Part shown: positions 55,481 to 64,000 of the stretch, piece by piece | Position numbering within the stretch: position 1 is the first letter of the stretch | Layout: each line of letters opens with the position of its first letter | NCBI GenBank assembly: GCA_929200315.1 | Contig: CAKMZB010000006.1 | Coordinates: 165,602 to 229,601 of the forward strand | Reading direction: 5' to 3' | DNA from: an uncultured Alphaproteobacteria bacterium | GTDB lineage: Bacteria > Pseudomonadota > Alphaproteobacteria > Rhizobiales > Rhizobiaceae | Length of the DNA: 64,000 bases | Translations under genes and position numbers: made by a program | The notes under the pieces: model-generated | Told to the model about the DNA's origin: nothing | Database searches by the model: none | Seen by the model: the letters and a program-made list of their open reading frames with translations, nothing else

Positions 55481-56356
55481 TTATCCCTTCACCCCGCCAA
55501 AGGTCAGACCCGCAATCAGGTGTTTTTGAACAAGGAAGGTGAGAATGAGCGCCGGTATGATCATCAACACCGCCAGCGCGCACATTCCGCCCCAGTTGAT
55601 TGTGAACTCGGCAGTGAAATCCAACAGCCCCACCGGCATCGTTTTTGATCCCACAGATCGGGTTAGCTGGGAGGCAAGTGCGAATTCGTTCCAGGATGTC
55701 AGAAAGGCGAAGATCGCTGCGGACGCCACGCCTGAGCGCGCGACGGGAAACTCCACCTTCCAGAATGCCTGCCAGCGCGTGCAGCCGTCGATCTCGGCGG
55801 CCTCATGCAACTCCTTCGGGATCTGGCGAAAAAACCCGTCGGTCAACCAGATCGTGAACGGCACATTCATGGCGACATAAACGAGGATCAATCCCAGATG
55901 GGTATCGATCAGACCGATCCGTGCAAACACAATGAACAAAGGCAGGGATAGAGCGACGCCGGGAACAGCGCGAAAGATCATCAGCCCGACAAACCAGCTG
56001 GACTTTCCTGCAAACCGGTAGCGGGCAAATGTATAGCCTCCAGCCATGCCGATCAGGATGGCGATGAGCGTCGACGTCACAGAAATAATCAGTGAGTTCC
56101 GGAAATAGGCAAAAACCGGCACCCCTCCTTCGCCCGCGCCACCAAACATCGCGCGGTAGTGTTCAAGGGTAAAACTCGGCGTCCAGACCGGTGGCTTAGC
56201 CATGATCTCTACTGTCGGGCGGAAGGAATTGAGCACAATCCACAAGCCGGGCACGCAGATGATCAACATAATGATGAACAACGCGAGCAGTGTCAGAGCT
56301 GTGGAAATCCGCTTGCGGATCCGATGGGCCTGGTTGCGGTCCTGCATGGCCGTCAT
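55481..56356 (-). CDS. sugar ABC transporter permease (MalG type)
   Basis: 291-residue inner-membrane protein with six helices and the EAA loop ELHEAAEIDGCTRWQAFWKVEFP. CUT1 family second permease. The ATG at 56356 overlaps the stop of the first permease (ATGA). Two bases separate it from the ATPase gene. Confidence 0.95.
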   Translation of the reverse strand: MTAMQDRNQAHRIRKRISTALTLLALFIIMLIICVPGLWIVLNSFRPTVEIMAKPPVWTPSFTLEHYRAMFGGAGEGGVPVFAYFRNSLIISVTSTLIAILIGMAGGYTFARYRFAGKSSWFVGLMIFRAVPGVALSLPLFIVFARIGLIDTHLGLILVYVAMNVPFTIWLTDGFFRQIPKELHEAAEIDGCTRWQAFWKVEFPVARSGVASAAIFAFLTSWNEFALASQLTRSVGSKTMPVGLLDFTAEFTINWGGMCALAVLMIIPALILTFLVQKHLIAGLTFGGVKG

Positions 56357-57249
56357 CCCCCCATACCCAGCTCGTTCCGCGCAGCGCTGAGCTTGCGGAA
56401 GAAGTAGACTGTGAAGATGATTGAAAGGATGATGGAGACGTAACCCATCGCGTTGGCGAGCCCCATTCGGGCGTCCACGTATCCAGTTCGTGACATCAGC
56501 GTCCACAACAGCTCCGTTCGGCGCGCCGGGCCGCCCCCGGTCATAATCTGGACGATGTCATAGGCTCGCGCCACATCCAACGAACGGATGGTCATGGCGA
56601 TAAAAATGAACGGCATGAGAAACGGCAACGTTATGTGGCGGAATTTCTGCCATGCTGTGCAGCCGTCAACCTCCGCGGCCTCCAGCGGATCGCGTGGTAT
56701 CGCGTAGAGGCCCGCCAGGATCAGGATCGCGAAGATTGACGTCGACATCCAGATTTCAGCAAACATGATGGAGAACATTGCAAGCTTGGCATCCACCAGC
56801 CACGGCAGTGCCGCATCGCTGATGCCGAGAGATTGGAGCGTGTTGTTCACCAGTCCGATATTGTCGTTAAAGATAAACTTGAATTGGAAACCCACGAGGA
56901 TGGGTGAGAACATCATCGGGAACATGATGATTGTCCGCAATGCGCGCTGCCCCCAAGTTATCCTATTGATAACCAACGCAATTCCGAGGCCGAGAAGCAA
57001 TTCCAGGTTTAGAACGACCGTCAGGAAAAGGATTGTTCGTCCAAACGCCGACCAAAAGTTCCAGTCCGCCAGGATCTTCTCGTAATTGAGCGTGCCGATC
57101 CAGATCCAGAGCGTGGATGGGCGGGTCAATTTGTAGGGCGTGAAACTTGAATAAAGAGAAAACAGCAACGGTATCAACACCACTGCCGCCGTCACGATGA
57201 TAGCGGGCAAAAGCAGAACCAACCATTCTGGCAGGCGGCGCATTCTCAT
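56353..57249 (-). CDS. sugar ABC transporter permease (MalF type)
   Basis: 298-residue inner-membrane protein with six helices, an EAA loop DPLEAAEVDGCTAWQKFRHITLP and the MTGGGPARRTE motif typical of the first CUT1 permease. It lies 65 bases after the binding-protein gene, a gap that often allows stronger expression of the receptor. Confidence 0.95.
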   Translation of the reverse strand: MRMRRLPEWLVLLLPAIIVTAAVVLIPLLFSLYSSFTPYKLTRPSTLWIWIGTLNYEKILADWNFWSAFGRTILFLTVVLNLELLLGLGIALVINRITWGQRALRTIIMFPMMFSPILVGFQFKFIFNDNIGLVNNTLQSLGISDAALPWLVDAKLAMFSIMFAEIWMSTSIFAILILAGLYAIPRDPLEAAEVDGCTAWQKFRHITLPFLMPFIFIAMTIRSLDVARAYDIVQIMTGGGPARRTELLWTLMSRTGYVDARMGLANAMGYVSIILSIIFTVYFFRKLSAARNELGMGG

Positions 57250-57314
57250 TGTTCAAAACTCACAGAGAGGAAGAAAAGCCGGGGGCGCATCGCCCCCGAC
57301 TTGTGCGCGACAGA

Positions 57315-58640
57315 TCAATAGTAGCCAGATTCGCGCATCAGCTCATCGACGCCTTCGGCTGCGTCATCAAGCGCCTGCTTCACCGTCTTGTCGCCAACGA
57401 TGGCGGCCTGAAGTTCGGGGAACACGATGTTGGTCGTTTCACCCCATTCAGGAATTTTCGGCACGGCGAAAGCATGATTTGCACCTTCAGCAAAAGCCGC
57501 AAGTGCTTCAGCACGGAAGGCATCATCACCGTTCTTGGCCTGTTTCAGGTTCGCCTCCCAAACCGCATCGCGGGTCGGCAACGAGCCACCGGATGATTCT
57601 GCCAGCTGGCTTTCTTCACTAGTCAGGAAGTGGACAAGCGAGAACGCCGCGTCCTTGTTTTCACAATCATTGGTGACTGAAAAGCCATGCGTTCCTGACC
57701 AACCGGTGCGCGCTACACTGCCCATGGGTTGAACGGCAACGCCGACATTACCTGCGGCCTTTGAAGATTCCGGATCGTTGAAGAACCCAGCCCAGCCCGG
57801 CCAATCCAGGTTAAGAGCAATCGTACCTGAAGCAAAACCCTGGCCAAGATCATCCCAAACATAGCTGGTCGTTCCGGCAGGTACGGCCTTGGCCTGATAA
57901 AGGTCCACGAACCACTGCAGCGCACGTTGGCCGGCCTCAGAGTTGAAGATCGGCTTGTTACTCTCATCAAGATAATTGCCGCCTTCCGCCACAACCATCT
58001 CGTAGAAGCGTCCAACAATCGCCTCGTCCTTACCGGCATATTGGGTGCCGTAGAAATTTGGCGGATCGGCAAAGAAAATTGCCTGATCTTTCATCTCTTT
58101 CCAGGTTTTGGGGACCGCAAGATCGTAACCGTATTCGGCTTTGAACGCCTTTGCCTTGTCAGCGTCCTCATAGTTCGACTTGAGATAGTAGAGCACAGAT
58201 ACGTCAAACTGCGCGCGTGGCAGCATCAACAACTCGCCGTTAACGGTTGATGCTTCGATGATGCCGTCGACATAAGGCTCGATTTGCGCGCTGCTGAGCC
58301 CGGATTTCAGATCGACATACAGGCCTTCATACTGCGGCGCGAATGAGGTGTGGTTGGAGCCAACGCACCAACCCGTCGTGCCGGCGGCCATATCCGATTT
58401 GATTTCCTTGTCGATCTCGAAATGACTCTTCTTCGAGATGATATTGACCTTTGCACCGGTCGCCGCTTCCCAGTCTGCAATTCTGCCGTAGAGGCCCTCA
58501 TATTGCTGGCCACCGATCAATTTAGCTTCAATCGTCATGCCAGGAAACTTTCCCCAATCCTCAGCGGCGTGAGCTGCCGTTGTGAGGGCAGAAACCGCGA
58601 CCGCCGACAACAAAACTTTGGTGATTTTGCTTCTTACCAT
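57315..58640 (-). CDS. sugar ABC transporter substrate-binding protein (UgpB/MalE type)
   Basis: 441-residue periplasmic receptor. The Sec signal peptide MVRSKITKVLLSAVAVSALTTAAHA is cleaved near residue 25. The family-1 SBP fold follows, with GVAVQPMGSVARTGWSGTHGF and SSGGSLPTRDAVWEANL. GGAGGACAAG precedes the ATG. First gene of the minus-strand operon, with the operator region between it and iclR. The ligand is presumably L-fucose or an L-fucosyl glycan fragment, by context. Confidence 0.92.
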   Translation of the reverse strand: MVRSKITKVLLSAVAVSALTTAAHAAEDWGKFPGMTIEAKLIGGQQYEGLYGRIADWEAATGAKVNIISKKSHFEIDKEIKSDMAAGTTGWCVGSNHTSFAPQYEGLYVDLKSGLSSAQIEPYVDGIIEASTVNGELLMLPRAQFDVSVLYYLKSNYEDADKAKAFKAEYGYDLAVPKTWKEMKDQAIFFADPPNFYGTQYAGKDEAIVGRFYEMVVAEGGNYLDESNKPIFNSEAGQRALQWFVDLYQAKAVPAGTTSYVWDDLGQGFASGTIALNLDWPGWAGFFNDPESSKAAGNVGVAVQPMGSVARTGWSGTHGFSVTNDCENKDAAFSLVHFLTSEESQLAESSGGSLPTRDAVWEANLKQAKNGDDAFRAEALAAFAEGANHAFAVPKIPEWGETTNIVFPELQAAIVGDKTVKQALDDAAEGVDELMRESGYY

Positions 58641-58686
58641 CTTGTCCTCCCGAACATTGGGTCAGCTCATCATGAACCAACCGATA

Positions 58687-58698
58687 TTCAAATTTGAA
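58687..58698. promoter_or_regulatory. 12-bp palindrome in the divergent region, candidate IclR operator
   Basis: TTCAAATTTGAA is a perfect palindrome inside an unusually A+T-rich stretch (about 58680-58725) between the divergent binding-protein and iclR genes. It lies 47 bases from the binding-protein start and 79 from the iclR start, so it could control both sides. Confidence 0.5.
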
Positions 58699-58776
58699 AC
58701 ATATATTCATATACAAATCAAGCTGGACTGTGATACCCTCTCTATGAGATGGTTTTGCGCAGGGAGCTGGGGTCGC

Positions 58777-59592
58777 ATGACGGATAGAAAAGACGGAAAT
58801 CTGGCGGTCGAAAAATACCGTGCGCCCGCACTGGAAAAAGGGTTGGCGCTTCTGGAATTGTTTGCCCAACACTCCGAAGGGCTTACCCTTGCCGAAGTCA
58901 TCCGCGCACTCGACCGCTCACAAAGTGAGATTTACCGTATGCTGGCGACCCTGGTTCGCAGCGGGTATGTGGTGCGTTCAGAGACCGACGATCGCTATTC
59001 GCTGTCGCTGAAGATGTTTGCGCTCTCGCAACGTCACCCTCCCATGGCCCGATTGCTGGAAATCGCCTTGCCGCTCATGCGATCTGTGACGAGACAGGCA
59101 TGGCAATCGTGCCATCTCGGCGTTGAGAACAATGGCGACATCGTCATCACCGCATCAATCGAAGCTCCGGGCAATTGGGGCCTGGCGATTCGCACAGGAT
59201 CTGTCGTTGGCCTGGGTAACACCGGCACGGGACGGGTGATCGCTGCGTTTCGCAGCGATGAGGAAGTCAACGACCTGCTCGAACGTCATAAACTTGCGGT
59301 CGGTGAACCCCCGATCGACAGAAACCGGTTCTTTGACGATCTTTCCCGCATTCGGGAAAGGGGCTACGAGCACCTTAAATCGGAAACAACTATTGGCGTG
59401 ACTAATCTTGCTTTTCCGGTTTTCGACCCACACCAGAACGTCATGACAGTTGTTTCCTGCCCCTTCATCGAAAGAATCGACTCTCTCAAAACACCGGATA
59501 TTGAAGAGGTGGTAGAACTCTATTCTAATCTTGCTGCAACACTATCGGCGAGTTTCAGTAACGCCGCAGATAGCGTGTTGGCTGCGGAATGA
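58777..59592 (+). CDS. IclR-family transcriptional regulator
   Basis: 271-residue regulator: winged-helix domain (about 12-70, ALEKGLALLELF, SQSEIYRMLATLVRSGYVVR) and the IclR effector domain (about 85-260, LEIALPLMRSVTRQ, FPVFDPHQNVMTVVSCPF). The ATG at 58777 follows AGGGAG and GGGG; longer in-frame starts run through the operator. It overlaps the AKR gene by ATGA and probably controls the whole fucose cluster; the effector is likely an L-fucose pathway intermediate. Confidence 0.93.
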   Translation: MTDRKDGNLAVEKYRAPALEKGLALLELFAQHSEGLTLAEVIRALDRSQSEIYRMLATLVRSGYVVRSETDDRYSLSLKMFALSQRHPPMARLLEIALPLMRSVTRQAWQSCHLGVENNGDIVITASIEAPGNWGLAIRTGSVVGLGNTGTGRVIAAFRSDEEVNDLLERHKLAVGEPPIDRNRFFDDLSRIRERGYEHLKSETTIGVTNLAFPVFDPHQNVMTVVSCPFIERIDSLKTPDIEEVVELYSNLAATLSASFSNAADSVLAAE

Positions 59593-60602
59593 TTGCAAAA
59601 TCCAAAATCGATGGAACTGAAGTGCAAGTCTCCGCGCTTGGCTTTGGCGGAGCCCCGCTCGGTGGCCTGCTAGAAGCGGTGGATCGCAAGCAGGCAATTG
59701 AAGCTGTCGGTGCGGCTTTGAATGCAGGTATCAACTACTTTGACACAGCCCCATTCTACGGTTTTGGAAAATCAGAACGCCTGATCGGTGACCGGCTCCG
59801 AGACCGTGATGACGTAACCATTTCCACAAAAGTGGGGCGGCTTCTGCGGCCAGGTCTGCCGGAAGACCCCGCAGGCATGGGTTGGCCTGATCCACTGCCT
59901 TTTCATCCTGTCTACGACTATTCAAGGGACGGGATTTTGCGGTCAGTTGAGCACAGCTATCAACGACTCGGCCTTGACCGGATCGACATCCTCTACGTCC
60001 ACGACATTGGTGCCTTTACCCACGGCGAAGACAATGCGCGCCATATGCGTGATCTTGAAGCGTCCGGGTACAGGGCGCTTGATGAGCTGCGCTCAAGTGG
60101 CGAGATCGGTGCAATCGGGCTTGGTGTAAACGAAATCGACGTCTGCCTGGATGTTCTCAAATTCGGCGACTGGGACGTCTTTTTGCTGGCGGGGCGCTAC
60201 ACGTTGTTGGAGCAGAACGCGCTGGATGATCTGTTGCCCGAATGTTTGCAACGCAACACCAGCATCGTGGTGGGTGGACCCTACAATTCAGGCATTCTGG
60301 TTGGAGGCAACACGTGGAACTATGCCAGGGCACCGGAAGAAATCCTAACTCGCGTAAGGAGAATGGCCAACATCGCACGGGACCATGGCGTCGAACTCCC
60401 CGCCGCCGCTTTACAATTCCCTAAAGCCCATTCCGCCGTCGCCTCGGTCATTCCAGGTGTTCGCAACACGAGCGAGTTTGCCGACAATCTACGTTTGTCG
60501 CGATCCGTCATTCCGCAACCATTCTGGAGCGATCTGAAATCTGCAAACCTGCTTCGTCCCGACGCGCCCGTCCCCCAAGCACCCCCTTTCTGGACGAACT
60601 AA
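59589..60602 (+). CDS. aldo/keto reductase, likely L-fucose 1-dehydrogenase
   Basis: 337-residue AKR-fold enzyme expected to oxidise L-fucose to L-fucono-lactone. The catalytic tetrad is visible: Asp and Tyr in YFDTAPFYGFGKSE, Lys in ISTKVGRLL and His in ILYVHDIG. The DPLPFHPVYDYSRDGILRSVE block is typical of the D-threo-aldose/L-fucose dehydrogenase group. It overlaps iclR by 4 bases and the lactonase start by 1. Confidence 0.9.
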   Translation: MIAKSKIDGTEVQVSALGFGGAPLGGLLEAVDRKQAIEAVGAALNAGINYFDTAPFYGFGKSERLIGDRLRDRDDVTISTKVGRLLRPGLPEDPAGMGWPDPLPFHPVYDYSRDGILRSVEHSYQRLGLDRIDILYVHDIGAFTHGEDNARHMRDLEASGYRALDELRSSGEIGAIGLGVNEIDVCLDVLKFGDWDVFLLAGRYTLLEQNALDDLLPECLQRNTSIVVGGPYNSGILVGGNTWNYARAPEEILTRVRRMANIARDHGVELPAAALQFPKAHSAVASVIPGVRNTSEFADNLRLSRSVIPQPFWSDLKSANLLRPDAPVPQAPPFWTN

Positions 60603-61435
60603 TGATCATCGATTCCCATCAACATTTCTGGAAGCTGGAACGCGGCGACTACGACTGGCTGACTGCGGATCTCGCCGCAATTTTCAAGAATTTCCTGCCC
60701 GCTGACCTGAAGCCTCACCTTGACCGTGCAGACATCGATGGAACGATTGTGGTGCAGGCAACGGACACGGAGGCAGAAACAGAATTTCTGCTGTCCTTGG
60801 CAGACAAGCATGATTGGATATTGGGCGTCGTTGGCTGGGTTGATATGGAAGCCCCGCTCGCCCCGGCACGCATCCGTAACTTTTCCGAGCACGATAAATT
60901 CGTCGGCATACGCCCCATGATACAGGGGATTGAGGACACCGGTTGGATGCTGAAGCCGGAGCTTGCCTCCGCCGTGGAAGCGCTGATCGAACACAAGCTT
61001 ACATTCGACGCGCTCGTATTGCCGCGTCACCTGAAGCCCCTCAAAACATTCCTACACCGCTACCCGGAATTGAAGGTCATAATCGATCACGGGGCAAAGC
61101 CTGAGATCCGCGATGGCACGTGGCAGCCTTGGGCAGATGAACTTCACACCATCGCCACGACGTCCAAGGCCTATTGCAAGTTATCAGGCTTGGTGACGGA
61201 AGCCGCAGAAGATTGGACAGACGAAAACATCAAACCCTATGCCCGCCATATCCTTGAGGTTTTCGGGACCAATCGAACAGTTTTTGGGAGCGACTGGCCG
61301 GTTCTCAAACTGGCCGGAACCTACAAAACTTGGTTTGAATTTGCGCAGACCCTAGTGCCGCAACAGGATCGGCCGGCTGTTTTCGGCGCCAACGCTTTAG
61401 AATTCTATTTCGGGACCGAGCGTCGTCCGACCTGA
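60602..61435 (+). CDS. amidohydrolase-2 family lactonase, likely L-fuconolactonase
   Basis: 277-residue TIM-barrel metal hydrolase that should open L-fucono-1,5-lactone to L-fuconate. It has the metal motif IIDSHQHFWKLERGDYDWL, a conserved HLKPL and IIDHGAKPEIRDG block, and the Asp in FGSDWPVLK. This matches COG3618 lactonases. The ATG overlaps the AKR stop (TAATG), so the two are co-translated. Confidence 0.92.
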   Translation: MIIDSHQHFWKLERGDYDWLTADLAAIFKNFLPADLKPHLDRADIDGTIVVQATDTEAETEFLLSLADKHDWILGVVGWVDMEAPLAPARIRNFSEHDKFVGIRPMIQGIEDTGWMLKPELASAVEALIEHKLTFDALVLPRHLKPLKTFLHRYPELKVIIDHGAKPEIRDGTWQPWADELHTIATTSKAYCKLSGLVTEAAEDWTDENIKPYARHILEVFGTNRTVFGSDWPVLKLAGTYKTWFEFAQTLVPQQDRPAVFGANALEFYFGTERRPT

Positions 61436-61484
61436 CTACCGCAGACCGCACCCGGAGGTGCATATATCTGGAATTCATTTTCAG

Positions 61485-61561
<77 letters not shown>

Positions 61562-61742
61562 ACACGGACCGAAACGTCATCTCTGACTAAGGGTCTGATG
61601 AGCGCTGCCGCTTTGCGCCTGCGCTGGATAGCATGTAATGGGAGCGCGCGGCGAGGCCAAGGGCAAAGTGCAATTTAGATGCACTTTTTATGACAATTGT
61701 CGCCTCGCGCAGTGTCTTGATGCGACTATCTGGAGTCCGGCC

Positions 61743-62501
61743 TTGAAAATCAGTTGCACTATCATCGCCAAGGATGAGGCGGATCGGATTGGGGCTGTGC
61801 TCGACTCAGTCGTTGGTGTGGTGGATGAGATCGTAGTGGTTGATTCCGGCTCCACCGACGGGACACAGGCTCTGTGCAAGGCGCGCGGGGCACGGGTGGT
61901 GCATCACGACTGGGAAGGGTTCGGGCCGCAGAAACGTGCCGCAGAGGACGAAGCATCTTTCGACTGGATCCTGAACCTCGATGGCGATGAGACCCTCACT
62001 AAAGAGCTGTGCGATGAAATCCGTATTGTGAAAGACGGCGGCGAACCGGAGTTTCGCGGCTACCGGTTTCGGCAAGTGACGGTCTATCCGGGCTACGAAA
62101 AGCCACGACCCTTTGCCGACTATCACAATTACATTCGCCTGTATGACCGTCGCGCCATGCGCTTCAGCCCAAGCTTGGTGCATGATGTGGTGCTGGCGGA
62201 GGATTATGAGACAGGGCAATTCAAGGGCATCTGCCTGCACTTTACCACGCGGTCGCTGGCCCATCTTGCCGCGAAACTCGATGACTACACGACGCTTCAG
62301 GCCACAGAACTGCGCAAGCCGCTCTGGAAGCTCTGGCTGCGACGGCCGATCGAATATCCGGTCCTGATGTTCCGCTACGTGTTTTTGAAGCGGCACATCA
62401 CGGGTGGCCTCTTCGGCCTGCGCTATGCCCACACGATTGCCAGGGGCCGCGCCCAGCGGATCCGCAAGATCCTGCAAGCGCAGCGGGCGGAGAAAAAGTA
62501 G
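61743..62501 (+). CDS. family 2 glycosyltransferase (WaaE/KdtX-like)
   Basis: Inverting GT-A glycosyltransferase, 252 residues, probably adding a hexose to the LPS inner core. SCTIIAKDEADRIGAVLDSV, IVVVDSGSTDGTQALCKARG, WEGFGPQKRAAEDEASFDW and the metal motif LNLDGDETLTKEL match the WaaE/LpsE group; the C-terminus is basic with a possible membrane-associated helix. TTG at 61743 with GGAG 7 bases upstream gives the family N-terminus; an upstream in-frame ATG at 61638 has no similar site. It is convergent with nothing and stands alone between tRNA-fMet and an IS relic. Confidence 0.85.
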   Translation: MKISCTIIAKDEADRIGAVLDSVVGVVDEIVVVDSGSTDGTQALCKARGARVVHHDWEGFGPQKRAAEDEASFDWILNLDGDETLTKELCDEIRIVKDGGEPEFRGYRFRQVTVYPGYEKPRPFADYHNYIRLYDRRAMRFSPSLVHDVVLAEDYETGQFKGICLHFTTRSLAHLAAKLDDYTTLQATELRKPLWKLWLRRPIEYPVLMFRYVFLKRHITGGLFGLRYAHTIARGRAQRIRKILQAQRAEKK

Positions 62502-62570
62502 GCTAGAGACGCGGTACCTCTGTATCCGTCCGGTTTGCCCGCTCTGACGAGCCTGTTTCGCTTCCGTTAG

Positions 62571-62724
62571 TGTCCATTAGAATCAGTGGACCCTAGGAAG
62601 CGTGTTCTGAGAAAATGGCGGAAGCGTCGAATCTGGTCGGAAGACGAGAAGCGCGAGATTTGTCGGCAGACTGCTGCACCTGGCATATCGGTTGCGCAGG
62701 TGGCGCGGCTATAACGCAAATGAA
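62571..62724 (+). mobile_element. IS66-type orfA relic
   Basis: A frame from about 62586 reads VDPRKRVLRKWRKRRIWSED then EKREICRQTAAPGISVAQVA and stops at 62712. This matches the N-terminus of the helix-turn-helix OrfA protein of IS66-group elements in alphaproteobacteria. After one base of shift the sequence continues YNANE, as in the intact protein, then homology ends at about 62722. So it is a frameshifted, truncated fragment of about 140 bases; I see no terminal inverted repeats and no orfB or transposase. Confidence 0.7.
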
Positions 62725-63198
62725 GTGAGGCCCATCATCAAAACTCTCAAAGCCTTAACCGCTATACCATTTTTGATCACTACAGCATCGTTTCCGCAGT
62801 CTCGCGTTATCGATGGTGAATGGCTCGCAAACGCGATTGTCACAACGGGCATCTCTGCGGATAGCCATTGGAAACGCATATCTCCGTTGATAGGCACTAC
62901 AATCCAAGTTGATGGAGCGCGTGTTCTCTTCGCAACGGGCGAAACATGCGAGTTGGGAATTCCAAGCCAAGAACTTTGGGCAAATGGCATGGCAACGTTT
63001 GGATCAGGTGGCGGAAACTGGGCGCAGATTGGCTTGAAACCAGCAGAAAATGGTGAGAACTTTGAAGTCATCGTCACACCAATCCAATGTGACATAGAAG
63101 ATCGGCCTCAACTGGCACTAGTAACCCAAGCTAGCAAAGACATTCTTCTTCTTGGAGCTTCCAGAGTCTTCGCGACCCTACGGAGAAACTCAAACTGA
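62725..63198 (+). CDS. orphan secreted protein of unknown function
   Basis: 157 residues from a GTG at 62725, directly after the IS relic; an ATG at 62692 is in frame but lies in the relic. The N-terminus (RPIIKTLKALTAIPFLITTASF) looks like a signal peptide. The rest has no family I recognise; it contains two cysteines (ETCELGI and IQCDIED) that could form a disulfide, and a Gly-rich FGSGGGNWAQIGL. Base composition is clearly lower in G+C than neighbours, and no operon partner is present, so transfer is likely. Confidence 0.55.
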   Translation: MRPIIKTLKALTAIPFLITTASFPQSRVIDGEWLANAIVTTGISADSHWKRISPLIGTTIQVDGARVLFATGETCELGIPSQELWANGMATFGSGGGNWAQIGLKPAENGENFEVIVTPIQCDIEDRPQLALVTQASKDILLLGASRVFATLRRNSN

Positions 63199-63251
63199 AG
63201 CGGCTCAACCGGACGGATACGTACCTCTCTCATCACGCCCAGACGAAACGC

Positions 63252-63288
63252 AAAACGCCCCCGCGGGATGAACCGCAGGGGCGTTTTT
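63252..63288 (-). terminator. rRNA operon terminator
   Basis: Strong hairpin with arms AAAACGCCCC-CGCGG and CCGC-AGGGGCGTTTTT, 37 bases past the 5S 3' end in the direction of transcription. T-runs occur on both strands, so it can also end the orphan gene transcript coming from the left. Confidence 0.85.
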
Positions 63289-63324
63289 GATGAGGGGTAG
63301 AGAGAAATATTCATGCATTCGGCA

Positions 63325-63442
63325 GACCTGGCAGCGACCTACTCTCCCGTGCCTTAAGACAAAGTACCATCGGCGCTGGAGCGTTTCACTTCCGAGTTCG
63401 GGATGGGATCGGGTGCAGCCACTCCGCAATAACCACCAGGTC
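63325..63442 (-). rRNA. rrf: 5S ribosomal RNA
   Basis: About 118 nt. On the minus strand it starts GACCTGGTGGTTATTGCGG, holds CCCGAACTCGGAAGTGAAAC and GCACGGGAGAGTAGG and ends CCAGGTC, which pairs with the 5' end. Flanking sequences (CATGCATT...AATGCATG) are complementary and would extend the stem as a processing site. Confidence 0.95.
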
Positions 63443-63732
63443 GGCAGAATGCATGTATTTGCGGGCTTCCTTGTCTCTTTGGCTGCGCCAAAGAGGGAAG
63501 ACCTTGTTCGTGAAACTGGACTCTGTTTGCGCCCACGGCAAAGCGCTCTGAACGAGCGCTGCCTGCGCGGGCGCGGCGCACAAGCGCCGGGCGGCTATTC
63601 GCCGCCTCTGCCAAATAGATTGTTTGCCTGAAAGACCGCGAAGAGCGGTCCGGCGCAAATGCGCCGCCCCTCGGAGGCGTTCAGCAAAGCTGAACTGCCG
63701 CGAGAGCAAATCATGGCCATTGATTAATGAGA
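63443..63732 (-). other. 23S-5S internal spacer
   Basis: 290-base spacer on the rRNA transcript with no gene. It contains a hairpin near 63471-63500 (CTTCC...CTTTGGCTGCGCCAAAG...GGAAG) and G+C-rich short repeats, as expected for RNase III processing regions. Confidence 0.8.

Positions 63733-64000
<268 letters not shown>

Overview
The window looks like chromosomal DNA of a free-living, probably marine or halotolerant alphaproteobacterium of the Rhizobiales (Hyphomicrobiales). The grounds are the fabI-fabB / fabA-irr neighbourhood, a membrane-anchored c-type cytochrome beside kdsB-pheA, a YejABEF system with two binding proteins, an SRP RNA upstream of dnaX, ectoine-degradation genes and a LuxR/LuxI pair. 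No genus can be assigned from sequence reading alone. The DNA is mostly G+C-rich and tightly packed, with many 1-4 base start/stop overlaps and frequent GTG and TTG starts.

Layout. 1-3.5 kb: the end of a FAD monooxygenase gene, pheA-kdsB, and a divergent membrane cytochrome c. 3.6-13.3 kb: a yej-type oligopeptide ABC operon with two binding proteins and a CDF metal-efflux gene placed between yejE and yejF, then a hydroxyacid dehydrogenase. 13.4-28.3 kb: core housekeeping genes: ybaB-dnaX, the 4.5S/SRP RNA (ffs), HIT-nudC, a split mnmC-like pair, sppA-ihfB-lapA, rmuC, def-fmt-truA, deoB-add-upp and an SDR. 28.4-33.2 kb: unsaturated fatty-acid genes fabI-fabB and fabA, separated by an inserted creatinase gene, then irr with a leader that looks attenuator-like. 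33.2-37.5 kb: an SH3 protein, a second hydroxyacid dehydrogenase, YceI, a cytochrome b561-YceI fusion and DUF6653.

37.6-44.3 kb is more accessory: GNAT acetyltransferase, an Acg-type nitroreductase with a MarR regulator and operator-like palindromes, a LuxR/LuxI quorum-sensing pair with two tiny neighbour genes, a decayed second MarR gene, MerF, and a fatty-acid oxidation multienzyme. 44.4-47.5 kb: a four-gene metal-uptake-like cluster (DUF2796, ABC ATPase, permease, DUF3299). 47.6-49.8 kb: doeB-doeA for ectoine catabolism. 50-61.4 kb: an almost self-contained non-phosphorylating L-fucose pathway (mutarotase, dehydrogenase, lactonase, dehydratase, second dehydrogenase, hydrolase). It comes with its own CUT1 sugar ABC transporter, an IclR regulator and one extra enolase-superfamily enzyme.

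61.4-64 kb: tRNA-fMet, an LPS-type glycosyltransferase, an IS66-type transposase relic and an orphan gene of lower G+C. Then comes the end of an rRNA operon on the minus strand (rrn terminator, 5S, and the 3' end of 23S running off the window). The strongest candidates for something undescribed are the irr leader, the CDF gene inside the yej operon, the creatinase inside the fab locus, and the small genes flanking luxR/luxI. None amounts to a clearly new large system.
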